Shown here: positions 34,748 to 42,332 of the stretch, one piece after another | Layout of the letters: each line of letters begins with the position of its first letter | Numbering within the stretch: position 1 is the first letter of the stretch | Source of the DNA: Thalassospira profundimaris | GTDB taxonomy: Bacteria > Pseudomonadota > Alphaproteobacteria > Rhodospirillales > Thalassospiraceae | Reading direction: 5' to 3' | DNA: 64,000 bases | Assembly (NCBI RefSeq): GCF_003326755.1 | Contig: NZ_JPWH01000019.1 | Location: forward strand, 21,551-85,550 | The notes under the pieces: model-generated | What the model was told of the DNA's origin: nothing | The model's input: the letters and a program-made list of their open reading frames with translations, nothing else | Database searches by the model: none | Position numbers and translations under genes: made by a program

Positions 34748-37410
34748 GATTTCCCCTCCCTGTTGAATATCCAGCATTTGACGGTTTTGTTTGAAAAGGC
34801 CTTGTTGTGGCTGCGCACCGCCTTGATTTCGCGGAAGCTGCGTGAGCGGGATTGGCGCAGCAGTTTTTTCAAGTCCTGCAGAGGCGGGATTTGCTGGTTG
34901 TTGTGATGGGCGACTGACTGCATGTGGTTGAGATTGATCGCGATGGTGTTTTCAAGGTGCATCGCATGGTTCAGCTTTTCATCGCCCAGGAAGTCATAAG
35001 CCTCCCAAAATTCCTCGATCGCCGGGTGATCGGCGGAAATGGCCCTTTGCCGGTTAACAGCGGCAAGTTTTAATTCGTCTATTGCATCTTGGTGCCATGC
35101 CTTGGGCATGTTGGTCAGTTCGGCCAATGCTTCGACCAGGCTGATTAGTTGGGCGTGGTTTTTGGCGATACGGTTTGACCGGATATCGGGAAACCGCATT
35201 AATTCGGTTTCCCAATGGGCAGTGCGGTTAAAAACCGCGTCCAGTATCTGTTTTTCCCGGGTAACAGCCTTGATCAGGAAAAAGCTGGCATTCTCTACCG
35301 GCATGGCGGCAAGCGCGTCAGCGGCGATTTTAGATGCCGGTGTGTGGCCGCTGGTATCGAAATGGGTGTGAATGATGCGCTGCATGATGGCTTCGGACGC
35401 ATTTACGGCGGCATTCTGGCTGATCACAACGGATCCGCGAAAGGGTGGTTCACTGGTTTCGTTACCACCATTTTTCACACCACGCGCCCGGCTGGCCCGC
35501 CCGTTATAGGCTGTTTTCAGTTCGTCCCAATCGAATTGCCTGGCCTTGGCGCTGTCTTCGCGGTCGCTTTCAATCAGGCAGATCGGCAGGTTTGAAACCT
35601 GTGAAAAAATACGCGCCCGGGCGGCAAGGGTAGATTTGTTGGGGTCAAAGCCCTCGTAGTCAGACCGCCCGACCAACTTCCATAAAAATTCGATCAGGGT
35701 GGATTTACCCGCCCCGGCTTCGCCCACAATTTCAAGGAACGGATAGGATTTTTGCTTTCCCCTGATCTGTTCGGCAAACAGGCTACCCAGAAAGAACGCG
35801 GTCGCGATCAGCCCTTTGGCACCATAGGCCGAATAAACCATGCCGAGCCATTTATCGTCATAGTCGGTCGCATTGCCTATGTGGAGTTGCAGGGACTGGT
35901 TAAGGGACTTGATCGAGGTTTTGCCGACTTCAAAAAAATCTTCGTCGTTGATCTCGATAACCTTGCCGGCCGCAACGGCCCGGTCATTGAAAACATAGAT
36001 GCCGTGTTCTTTGGAATAACCAATGAAATCGGTCGTTTCGACGATCTTGATGTTGTCCAGGTAGTGTTTCACCAGCCAGTTAAGCTGCTGCGAATTGCCA
36101 GCATAAAGCGCACCAGGGGCGATCGAGAGAAGTCGCTTTTTGAACTCGCTGGCCGTTGCGACCTGGCCCCCGGAAAAGGTGTTTTTGATCGTATGCCGAC
36201 CATGCGGAAATTCGACGCGGGTATAATACCAGCTATCGTCGGTTTGCTTGTCCTGTTGAAAATACAGGAATTTAAAGGTGCAGTTTGCAATCTCTTCCAG
36301 GCGTGATGCCTTGCGCACGGCTTCCGGTTCGGCTTCCTCGCGGCTCATGCCACGCTCTGCCGCCGATGTCATCTGTGCGTTGTAAACTTCGGCAATGACC
36401 GAAAACCAGTAGGTCCGGGTGTCGAACTCAACCGCGAAACTGCGGCTTTTATAGCGTTCCCAAATCAGTAACGCTTTTTCCATTGGCGTTTTTGCCAGCA
36501 ACAAATCGCCATGAAACCGATACCGTTCAAAGTCCCGGTCATTCAGGGCATTGGCAAGATGGGCGTCGTTCCAGTCTGTTTTTTTGCGATCCTGTTGTGG
36601 GATCAGCGCGGCCTTGTTGGTGAAGGTCAGATAGTTTTTATCGACATGAGCAATACATTTGCGAATGTGCCGTTTGCCCGCCGGGTCGTTATCCATCGCC
36701 CATACCAGGGTGATCGATTTACCCTTCAGCTTTTCCAGTTCCTTGTCGGGCACATTATAGGCCGACAGGATAGCGGCGGCCTTTTTGCCATGAACGGCAA
36801 GGGTGGCCGCATCGATGCAGCCCTCGACAATCCAAAGCTCGTCGCCATCCTCGATGGTTTGCCCGGGCGGCACCCACCACCGGCCCTTATACGGGGTGCT
36901 GCCAAAATTGGCGCGGCGGTCATCGACCTTTTTGGTTTTCGGGTCGGTAATACGGACGGTTTCAATCAACCGTTCCATGAAAATGTTTTCGCCGCGGCTA
37001 ATGTCGAAAACCACGGTCGCGGTTTTGCGGTCGCCCCATGCGTGGTAAAATTCGCCCTGCCGGTACCAGCCCTTTGTTTTGGCCGGGTTAAGCCCGCGCA
37101 CAAAATCCATATATCGGTCGGCGGTACGGTTTGGGTCTTCGGTGGTGGCCGGATAGCGTTCGTTGAATTTGCCAAACGCATCGGGATACAGGTCTTTGAC
37201 ATGGGCGGTGTGGCCGCATTTGTTTTCACGGCCACATTTAATCACCCACGGGCTGGATATTTTGACAAACATTTCACGCCGGTTACAGGCAGGGCAGCGC
37301 CCTTGCCGCAACCAGTCATGAACCTGGTTGAAGCCATAGTCGGCCTTCAGGCGCGAAACGACTTCTTGCCTTACGTCGTCGGTCATTTCACGCATGTTGA
37401 TCGCGCTCAT
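34744..37410 (-). CDS. Phage replicative primase/helicase (TOPRIM + P-loop ATPase)
   Basis: 888 residues. N-terminal zinc finger Cys39, Cys42, Cys59, Cys65; TOPRIM with Glu196 (WIVEGCIDAATLA) and DNDPAGKRH (Asp240/Asp242); C-terminal ATPase with Walker A VGEAGAGKST near residue 565 and CLIESDRED as a Walker-B-like strand. This is the composite priming and unwinding protein found in many P2-like phages of proteobacteria in place of the P2 A protein. Part of the minus-strand early operon. Confidence 0.88.
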   Translation of the reverse strand: MSAINMREMTDDVRQEVVSRLKADYGFNQVHDWLRQGRCPACNRREMFVKISSPWVIKCGRENKCGHTAHVKDLYPDAFGKFNERYPATTEDPNRTADRYMDFVRGLNPAKTKGWYRQGEFYHAWGDRKTATVVFDISRGENIFMERLIETVRITDPKTKKVDDRRANFGSTPYKGRWWVPPGQTIEDGDELWIVEGCIDAATLAVHGKKAAAILSAYNVPDKELEKLKGKSITLVWAMDNDPAGKRHIRKCIAHVDKNYLTFTNKAALIPQQDRKKTDWNDAHLANALNDRDFERYRFHGDLLLAKTPMEKALLIWERYKSRSFAVEFDTRTYWFSVIAEVYNAQMTSAAERGMSREEAEPEAVRKASRLEEIANCTFKFLYFQQDKQTDDSWYYTRVEFPHGRHTIKNTFSGGQVATASEFKKRLLSIAPGALYAGNSQQLNWLVKHYLDNIKIVETTDFIGYSKEHGIYVFNDRAVAAGKVIEINDEDFFEVGKTSIKSLNQSLQLHIGNATDYDDKWLGMVYSAYGAKGLIATAFFLGSLFAEQIRGKQKSYPFLEIVGEAGAGKSTLIEFLWKLVGRSDYEGFDPNKSTLAARARIFSQVSNLPICLIESDREDSAKARQFDWDELKTAYNGRASRARGVKNGGNETSEPPFRGSVVISQNAAVNASEAIMQRIIHTHFDTSGHTPASKIAADALAAMPVENASFFLIKAVTREKQILDAVFNRTAHWETELMRFPDIRSNRIAKNHAQLISLVEALAELTNMPKAWHQDAIDELKLAAVNRQRAISADHPAIEEFWEAYDFLGDEKLNHAMHLENTIAINLNHMQSVAHHNNQQIPPLQDLKKLLRQSRSRSFREIKAVRSHNKAFSNKTVKCWIFNREGKS

Positions 37411-37678
37411 TCTGCAGGGTGGTCAAAAGGCGCAGGGCGCGTTCTTTTTGCGGTGCAAGCCACGGATAAAGATCGACGGTTTTGTCGATGAAGTGCCGGG
37501 GCGGCAAAGCAATGCCGCCCTCGATCACAAAATCAAGCAGGTAGCGCGCACATTGCTGCCCGTTATTCGGGTTACGCGCCAAACCATGCAAAAGGGATTC
37601 CGCCGCGCCAAACGCTGCCCAGGTAAAGGCCGCGTTCGATACGTCCTGCCGGGACATTCCAGAGCTGGTCGGGGTCAT
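37388..37678 (-). CDS. Small hypothetical phage early protein
   Basis: 96 residues, probably helical, with TWAAFGAAESLLHGLARNP and IEGGIALPPRHFIDKTVDLYPWLAPQKERALRLL. It overlaps the primase gene by 23 bp and the upstream gene by 4 bp; GGGGG precedes the ATG. No recognised domain. Confidence 0.65.
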   Translation of the reverse strand: MTPTSSGMSRQDVSNAAFTWAAFGAAESLLHGLARNPNNGQQCARYLLDFVIEGGIALPPRHFIDKTVDLYPWLAPQKERALRLLTTLQNERDQHA

Positions 37679-37947
37679 GATATGCCCCCTGTCTTGATGA
37701 TGATGGCCCGCGCCTGATTGATAGCGCGTTCATAGGCGGCGGCAATCGTTGGGTGTTGTTTGGCGTCCGGCGTGGCTGATGTGCCAATCAGGTCAAGCAG
37801 GGCCAATTTCAGGGCTTTCGTCTGGCCGTTTTGGTTTTCAATTTCTGCAACGCAAATCGCGACCAGTGCCCAAGGTTCGGCCTGTTTCAGGTCCAGGCTA
37901 AGAACGCGGTTAACATCCGCCAGGGCCTTTTCGCTGGCTTTGTCCAT
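37675..37947 (-). CDS. Small hypothetical phage early protein
   Basis: 90 residues, helical: MDKASEKALADVNRVLSLDLKQAEPWALVAICVAEIENQNGQTKALKLALLDL. GGAGGG precedes the ATG at 37947. Its length, helix content and position next to two similar small genes suggest related accessory replication or takeover proteins. No domain recognised. Confidence 0.62.
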   Translation of the reverse strand: MDKASEKALADVNRVLSLDLKQAEPWALVAICVAEIENQNGQTKALKLALLDLIGTSATPDAKQHPTIAAAYERAINQARAIIIKTGGIS

Positions 37948-37948
37948 A

Positions 37949-38212
37949 TCAGTGCCCTCCCTTGATTTGAGAAAGCACATCAAGGCAGAAATCCAGACCG
38001 TGGCGGTATTTCGGTTCGTAAACCGCCGCCATGTTCAGAAAGGTTTCGGCGTCATTGCCCAACTGACCGATTTCGATGCAATCAAGGATCAGTTCGATGG
38101 TTTTGCGGCAGGAAACGGCGGCACCGGCATATTCAAGCGCCTGATAAGCATATGTATCGGCGGCAAGGCGGCAGGCCTGGCTTACGACAGCCTGTGTGTT
38201 GTTAAACAGCAT
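37949..38212 (-). CDS. Small hypothetical phage early protein
   Basis: 87 residues (MLFNNTQAVVSQACRLAADTYAYQALEYAGAAVSCRKTIELILDC...). GGAGG lies just before the ATG at 38212. Longer in-frame upstream sequence is the shadow of the preceding gene. Function unknown. Confidence 0.62.
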   Translation of the reverse strand: MLFNNTQAVVSQACRLAADTYAYQALEYAGAAVSCRKTIELILDCIEIGQLGNDAETFLNMAAVYEPKYRHGLDFCLDVLSQIKGGH

Positions 38213-38213
38213 G

Positions 38214-38483
38214 TCATTTGCCTCCGTTGATTTGCGGCCAGTCGTTGGGCTGGCGCTGGTTTGTATCAACAGGGCCGTCAAGCTCGGCGATGGTGTTTTC
38301 AAGCGGGGGAGTGACCATAAGGCAGGCGGTGCAGGCCATGCGGGCAATGCCGGTGGCCTGTTCTTTGTGCCCAGCTTCAAGCAACAGCGCGATGCCCTCA
38401 AAGCTGTCATAGAACTGATTGAGCAGCATCGCTGCTTGTTCAACCGTTTCGAGCTGGTCAAAGGAGATAGATTTGTCGGTCAT
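38214..38483 (-). CDS. Small hypothetical phage early protein, first after the structured leader
   Basis: 89 residues (MTDKSISFDQLETVEQAAMLLNQFYDSFEGIALLLEAGHKEQATGIARMACTACLMV...). Its ribosome site GAGGG is inside the end of the upstream leader ORF, which stops 1 nt before this ATG. An upstream inverted repeat can mask that site (see leader entry). Function unknown. Confidence 0.62.
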   Translation of the reverse strand: MTDKSISFDQLETVEQAAMLLNQFYDSFEGIALLLEAGHKEQATGIARMACTACLMVTPPLENTIAELDGPVDTNQRQPNDWPQINGGK

Positions 38484-38484
38484 A

Positions 38485-38751
38485 TCAGAAGCCCTCAGGA
38501 TAGCGTTTCACAACACCACCATTGCGGCTTTCTACGACCGCGCTGGTGGCGGGAGGGTAGAAACCTGTCCTGAGGCAGGCGGGTTTATTCCCCTTTCGGG
38601 TCTTGTATTCACCGCCCTCCCGCCATAAGCGAGAATGTGCACCGGGACTCCGGGCACAAAAATAGCCGTAACTTACGTGACGGCTGGCCGTCAGGAACAG
38701 AGGGTTTCTACTCCCCCACGGCGGATTTATCCCGCCGATAGGATGAACCAT
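38485..38751 (-). CDS. Leader ORF resembling phage Ash/Icd-like short proteins
   Basis: 88 codons, starting MVHPIGGINPPWGSRNPLFLTASR and ending in RNGGVVKRYPEGF. Short P4/P2-associated ORFs with similar NP-LTA-R and GYF elements are annotated as Ash or Icd-like host division inhibitors; the likeness here is from memory and limited. The open frame continues far upstream by chance, so the start is uncertain. The sequence is also strongly structured as RNA, so it may be conserved for that and not for protein. Confidence 0.45.
   Translation of the reverse strand: MVHPIGGINPPWGSRNPLFLTASRHVSYGYFCARSPGAHSRLWREGGEYKTRKGNKPACLRTGFYPPATSAVVESRNGGVVKRYPEGF
38493..38624 (-). promoter_or_regulatory. Structured leader with ribosome-site-masking inverted repeats
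   Basis: On the minus strand, CCTCAGGA (38568-38575) is exactly complementary to TCCTGAGG (38493-38500), which contains the ribosome site of the 38214-38483 gene. A second long-range pair GGCGGGAGGG (38615-38624) / CCCTCCCGCC (38548-38557) flanks the first arm. A further hairpin CCACCA/TGGTGG with inner GCGG/CCGC spans 38516-38549, and TTTCTAC/GTAGAAA (38529-38535 / 38557-38563) offers a competing pair. These look like alternative folds that could switch translation. Confidence 0.55.
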
Positions 38752-38772
38752 ACGCCCGGTGTTTTCCGTCGT

Positions 38773-38807
38773 CAACCTATCCAGGTATCCCCATTGTGGA
38801 TAGGTTG
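38773..38807. promoter_or_regulatory. 10-bp inverted repeat in the divergent phage promoter region
   Basis: CAACCTATCC (38773-38782) and GGATAGGTTG (38798-38807), perfect arms with a 15-bp spacer that holds a further GTATCC. Placed between the minus-strand leader and the plus-strand cargo genes; a candidate operator, or a hairpin in the leader RNA. Confidence 0.5.
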
Positions 38808-38819
38808 TGGCCGTTTTTC

Positions 38820-38848
38820 TTGACTCATCCTGTGCGGGCAAAAAGATT
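38820..38848 (+). promoter_or_regulatory. Possible promoter of the plus-strand cargo genes
   Basis: TTGACT (38820-38825), 17-bp spacer, AAGATT (38843-38848), 35 bp before the ATG at 38884. Confidence 0.4.
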
Positions 38849-38883
38849 GGATTGGACAGGTTTTTTCTAGGGGAATTTGGGAT

Positions 38884-39402
38884 ATGTCTGATGGTTACAA
38901 GGCGTTGATCCGGGAAGCACAGGCTAAGGGGAAGCCTGCTTTGCTCTCGTTCGACGCCGTGCCTAGCGAAATTGAGGGTGTCGCTTTCGGGATCGACTAT
39001 GTTGATAGTACGGGCCAAAAGTCCCGTCGTTGGGTAACAGCAAGAGGATTTAAGGAAGGTCTGTTGTGGGCGTATTGCTGGGTGCGAAGGGATATGCGCA
39101 GTTTTAGCCTCCATCGAATAGAGGCGATAATTGATGATGCTGGCGAAGTGCGTGATCCAGCGTCTGTTTTTCCGGGGATAATTGCTCCCAGGAGGACAAT
39201 AAATGTCCAGACCACACCTAAACGGAAGCGTGACGTTGATCGGGGAGCATTTAATGCCCGCATTGCCGAACGAAATGCCGAGGTTGCAAGTGAACGCACT
39301 GAAGCTAAACACCGCAAAGAACCCGATCAAAGAACCCTTCTCATTGGTCGGGTTCTTTTGGCGGCTATCTTTCTGATTATTATTTTGTTCGTTCTGCTGT
39401 GA
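38884..39402 (+). CDS. WYL-like domain protein with C-terminal membrane anchor (prophage cargo)
   Basis: 172 residues. The N-terminal ~90 residues (VAFGIDYVDSTGQKSRRWVTARGFKEGLLWAYCWVRRDMRSFSLHRIEAI) match the WYL ligand-sensor pattern: an YxD-xxG-x-xxR strand, x-G, W-xAYC, R-D-RxFxLxRI. A charged linker follows, then one membrane segment (LLIGRVLLAAIFLIIILFVLL) at the extreme C-terminus. WYL domains usually sit with HTH domains in regulators or defence systems; a tail-anchored one without HTH is unusual. Encoded opposite to the early operon, as prophage cargo often is. Confidence 0.65.
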   Translation: MSDGYKALIREAQAKGKPALLSFDAVPSEIEGVAFGIDYVDSTGQKSRRWVTARGFKEGLLWAYCWVRRDMRSFSLHRIEAIIDDAGEVRDPASVFPGIIAPRRTINVQTTPKRKRDVDRGAFNARIAERNAEVASERTEAKHRKEPDQRTLLIGRVLLAAIFLIIILFVLL

Positions 39403-39459
39403 GTTTTTGCTGCTGCTAACGGGGCAATGAGTCAAATGGCCTAAAGATATGGGAATTAG

Positions 39460-40200
39460 ATGAAGAGAATTAGTGCGCCTTTGTTGCTCGCTTGCGGCAC
39501 AGTTCTGGGGGCGGTCACAGCACCGATTTTTGTAACGGACGTGCTGGGTTACGACCGAATTATTGAGTGGTTTCCTGAGAGCTTGAAGTTTGACTGGGGA
39601 TCGTTCCTTGGTGGGGTGATTGGCGGAGCAGTTGGTATTGGCCTTTTTATGGCTCAAAGGCACTTGGATATTCGAGAAGCGAGGAGACAGCGCAAAACAT
39701 TGATTGCAACGGTATGCAACAGCATAAGTTACGCAATAAAGGTGAATGACGGTCCAGACTTTTCCAATATTCCAGACTTGAAGCAGTCTGATGCGCCGGG
39801 CAGGCTGGGGATGATTGCGCAATGCCGTGAGATCACTTGGAGGCGTAGGAGTATTAGCTACAAAACTTTTTTTAATATGCTCGAGGAGGTCTCTGGTTAC
39901 ATCGAGTTCATTGAAGCAAGTTTGACGCGATTGACAGCGCAGTTGGATGCTATTCCAGTTGATGCGTATACACCTGATTGGTGCGTTTCCAGAATAGTGT
40001 CGCTTAGTGCTTTGCGGGAAGACATCTATAAGCGGATCATTGGCGTTAGAGCTTTTTGTAAATCTCGGGATTGGTCGAAGTTCAGTGATGACGAGCGGTT
40101 TGATTTTGTTGCGCAAGTTGAGGCTTTGCTGACGGCTGTTGGCACAATGGCTGACATTACTGAAGACATGGCATCGTATATTCAGAACGATAAGTCTTGA
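39460..40200 (+). CDS. Predicted membrane protein, prophage cargo
   Basis: 246 residues; two N-terminal hydrophobic segments (LLLACGTVLGAVTAPIFVTDVL; SFLGGVIGGAVGIGLFMAQ) followed by a ~180-residue soluble, mainly helical part. No family recognised. It follows the WYL-like gene by 57 bp on the same strand, has lower GC than the surrounding phage genes, and both products are membrane-linked, suggesting one functional unit such as superinfection exclusion or abortive infection. Confidence 0.6.
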   Translation: MKRISAPLLLACGTVLGAVTAPIFVTDVLGYDRIIEWFPESLKFDWGSFLGGVIGGAVGIGLFMAQRHLDIREARRQRKTLIATVCNSISYAIKVNDGPDFSNIPDLKQSDAPGRLGMIAQCREITWRRRSISYKTFFNMLEEVSGYIEFIEASLTRLTAQLDAIPVDAYTPDWCVSRIVSLSALREDIYKRIIGVRAFCKSRDWSKFSDDERFDFVAQVEALLTAVGTMADITEDMASYIQNDKS

Positions 40201-40290
40201 TCGGATAGACTGCGTGGGTCCCGTTTGTGGATTGATACACGCCGTTTTTGTGCTCTGTCTCATAGTGGCTCCCCCCCCCTGTTTTGTTGA

Positions 40291-40530
40291 TTATGCTGAC
40301 ACCGGCGATAGGCTGGTGCTGTAGGCAAGGTTGATGCCCGGTGCCGGTTTCAGGCTTTGCCGTAATGTGCGGATCGCGGTCATATCGGCGATAAAGACGT
40401 GCAGGCAGTCGGGGTTTTTGCAGGACAGGGTTATTTCCCGATACAGGCTGGTGACTTGCCGGGTTTTTACGGTGCCGCATGCAGACCCGCAATGCGGGCA
40501 CTTCATGGAATTGTTGCCAAGGGCTGACAT
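40291..40530 (-). CDS. ogr: Ogr/Delta-like zinc-finger late transcription activator
   Basis: 79 residues with CPHCGSACGTVKTRQVTSLYREITLSCKNPDCLHVFIADMTAIRTL, the CxxC-N22-CxxxxC pattern of P2 Ogr and P4 Delta. Such proteins bind dyads near -55 of phage late promoters and recruit RNA polymerase through the alpha subunit. The start at 40530 has AAAGGA in front; the internal MKCPHCG start has none. Downstream of the HTH gene in the minus-strand operon. Confidence 0.85.
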   Translation of the reverse strand: MSALGNNSMKCPHCGSACGTVKTRQVTSLYREITLSCKNPDCLHVFIADMTAIRTLRQSLKPAPGINLAYSTSLSPVSA

Positions 40531-40596
40531 CGTTTAATCCTTTGTGATGGTTGCTGATGCGCCCCCCGGCGCTTTGCCCGGGGCCTGTTTCAGGCC

Positions 40597-41049
40597 CTAG
40601 ACAAACAGGTTCAAAAGGGAAACGAGGTGTTCAAATTCCGGGATCAACTGATTTCGTTCGATCCGGTCGATATGTCCGTCTAGCATTGCGGATGAAAGCG
40701 ATGCCATGCGCTGGGCCAGTTCAAACTGCGCGTGGTTGCCATTGATGGTGGTTGCAGCGGAAAACTGTAGCGGGGTGGCATTGCCAAACCCGGCATGGCG
40801 CAAAACGTCGTTGACGTAATGTGGCCCCAAGGCGCTGGCAAGGTGCCGCCAGTCCGACAGATTGGGGCAGGTTGCCCCGTTTTTCCATGACTTCAAAGTG
40901 CGCGGATTGAACGGTGTTTTTTCAGCCAGGTCCGACAATTGAAGGCGCAGGCCATTGTCGTGGCGGCGGCCATCCCCAACATATCTGCGAAGAATAGCCG
41001 AGTGAGCCTCTCCGAAGTTTTCCTGTTCGATAGCATTAGCGACGGCCAC
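40597..41049 (-). CDS. Phage HTH regulator (Cox/CII-type position)
   Basis: 150 residues with a helix-turn-helix in LRLQLSDLAEKTPFNPRTLKSWKNGATCPNLSDWRHLASALG and a helical C-terminal half. It is transcribed divergently from the cI-like repressor across a palindromic operator, the place of cox or cII in P2-like phages. Likely promotes the lytic choice or replication, but the exact type cannot be told. Confidence 0.72.
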   Translation of the reverse strand: MAVANAIEQENFGEAHSAILRRYVGDGRRHDNGLRLQLSDLAEKTPFNPRTLKSWKNGATCPNLSDWRHLASALGPHYVNDVLRHAGFGNATPLQFSAATTINGNHAQFELAQRMASLSSAMLDGHIDRIERNQLIPEFEHLVSLLNLFV

Positions 41050-41076
41050 GGTAATTCGCCCCTAGGTGGTGTATAG

Positions 41077-41109
41077 GAATAATTCAACTATTATTCAAAA
41101 TGAATAATA
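41077..41109. promoter_or_regulatory. Lysogeny switch operator region
   Basis: A perfect 21-bp palindrome at 41089-41109 (arms TATTATTCA / TGAATAATA around AAA) and an adjacent 9-bp palindrome GAATAATTC (41077-41085), sharing the GAATAA/TTATTC half-site. They lie between the divergent HTH and repressor genes, hence likely repressor operators. Confidence 0.65.
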
Positions 41110-41155
41110 AATACAAGCGCGTTTTGTTGGTGGTCGATAAGGGAAAGGTCGGGTT

Positions 41156-41602
41156 ATGTGGGAAAAAACAGAGGAATGCTGCGATTTGCAAGGTGAGCCG
41201 AAAATAGGAAAAAAATTGCGCGAGGCGCGAGAAAGGCTCCGTATGTCTGGTGAGGCTGCGGCAAATGCCGCCGGGCTGTCGAGCGCACAAACCCTGTACG
41301 GTTATGAAAAGGACCGCCGCGAACCGGACTTTTCTGCCTTGATCCGGTTATGCAATACGCTGGGCGAAACCCCGAACTCTTTGTTTTCTTTTCCCGATTT
41401 TAACCGTGCTCTGATGGCTGATGTGATGGTTGCCGTGGACGAGTTTATGGCGGCAAATCGCCGTAAGGTTGATCCGGGTGTGAAAGCGCAATTGTGCTTT
41501 GCCGTCTATGATGCCCTGGAAGCCGAGCCCGATAAGCTGCGGGACCACAATGGCCGTCTTAATCTATCGGAATTGATGGGTTTAATGCGCCTCGCCCTTT
41601 GA
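41156..41602 (+). CDS. XRE-family phage repressor (cI-like)
   Basis: 148 residues. HTH_XRE at ~16-70 (IGKKLREARERLRMSGEAAANAAGLSSAQTLYGYEKDRREPDFSALIRLCNTLGETPNSLF); the C-terminal half is short, helical and without an autocleavage peptidase, as in P2 C. The operator palindromes just upstream fit autoregulation and repression of the divergent early operon. Not expected to be RecA-cleaved. Confidence 0.8.
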   Translation: MWEKTEECCDLQGEPKIGKKLREARERLRMSGEAAANAAGLSSAQTLYGYEKDRREPDFSALIRLCNTLGETPNSLFSFPDFNRALMADVMVAVDEFMAANRRKVDPGVKAQLCFAVYDALEAEPDKLRDHNGRLNLSELMGLMRLAL

Positions 41603-41638
41603 GCAGGCGAGCTATCCCTATTCGGGATAGGGTTTTGA
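41591..41638 (+). terminator. Hairpins after the repressor gene
   Basis: CTCGCC/GGCGAG followed by CTATCCC-TATTC-GGGATAG (41612-41630) and GGTTTT. Likely terminates the repressor transcript. Confidence 0.6.
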
Positions 41639-41813
41639 AAAATCGCGAATTGCAGCTTGACGTTGCACGGGTATTTCAGTTTTTTAAATAAACGGGCAGC
41701 CGGTGGGCGGGACAACCCACCGACTTCGTGCAAGGGACGTTGCACTACCAGACATGTGGCTTTTTCCCGTAAGCCGTCCAGCCCCGCTCCGTACGGAGAC
41801 CGGTGTATCGAAT

Positions 41814-42005
41814 ATGGTAGTTAGAATGCGTCGTGCGAATGTTTTTACAACACAGCGCGGTCGCCAGTCCTGGGATCGCGCAATGTCTCTTATCAGCCAG
41901 ACCAAACCGGTCAAGAAAAGTTACGTGCTTTACGTCCTCCTGTCCGCCGTCTTTTTTTTGGCAATCTTCACTTGGGTTGCGATGGCTAATCCCGGGCTTT
42001 TTTGA
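41814..42005 (+). CDS. Possible small single-span membrane protein
   Basis: 63 residues, basic N-terminus (MVVRMRRANVFTTQRGRQSWDRA) then one hydrophobic helix (SYVLYVLLSAVFFLAIFTWVAMA). A weak ACGGAGAC precedes the ATG. Downstream of the repressor on the same strand; may be a lysogenic conversion gene. Coding is uncertain. Confidence 0.4.
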   Translation: MVVRMRRANVFTTQRGRQSWDRAMSLISQTKPVKKSYVLYVLLSAVFFLAIFTWVAMANPGLF

Positions 42006-42088
42006 TGGCCGGGCAGGTGTTTTTTTATTCGTTTTGAATAAATTTTGCTGTTTTTTGGGAGGGAATATTTGGGATGAGGTGGATTTAA

Positions 42089-42325
42089 ATGGCAGATTTT
42101 GAAATAGAAGATTTGGGTATGTATGAGTGCCATGCAACGGAGAATAAATACCGGATGCTAAAACGGACACGCATAATTCACTACAGTAATATCAGCGGCA
42201 CGCGAAAGGACTTCAAAGGTGCAATCGACTTTGTGACTGAATGTGGTCAAGATGCAAACCTGCTTGATGAAGGCAAGAAGTTTCAGCTAATTCACACAAA
42301 TGAAGTTGTGGAAAAAGTGGAATAG
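42089..42325 (+). CDS. Small hypothetical phage protein
   Basis: 78 residues, acidic (MADFEIEDLGMYECHATENKYRMLKRTRIIHYSNISGTRKDFKGAIDFVTECGQDANLL...). GAGGTGG lies 7 bp before the ATG. It lies between the lysogeny module and tail gene D, convergent with D (8-bp gap). No domain recognised; likely expressed in the lysogen. Confidence 0.5.
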   Translation: MADFEIEDLGMYECHATENKYRMLKRTRIIHYSNISGTRKDFKGAIDFVTECGQDANLLDEGKKFQLIHTNEVVEKVE

Positions 42326-42332
42326 TGCTTCA

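Noticed and set aside
38752..40263. The 592-codon minus-strand open frame extending upstream from the leader ORF
   Set aside because: Its upper part is antisense to two credible plus-strand genes and has an Asn/Ser/Thr/Pro-rich composition without domains; only the last ~88 codons deserve attention.
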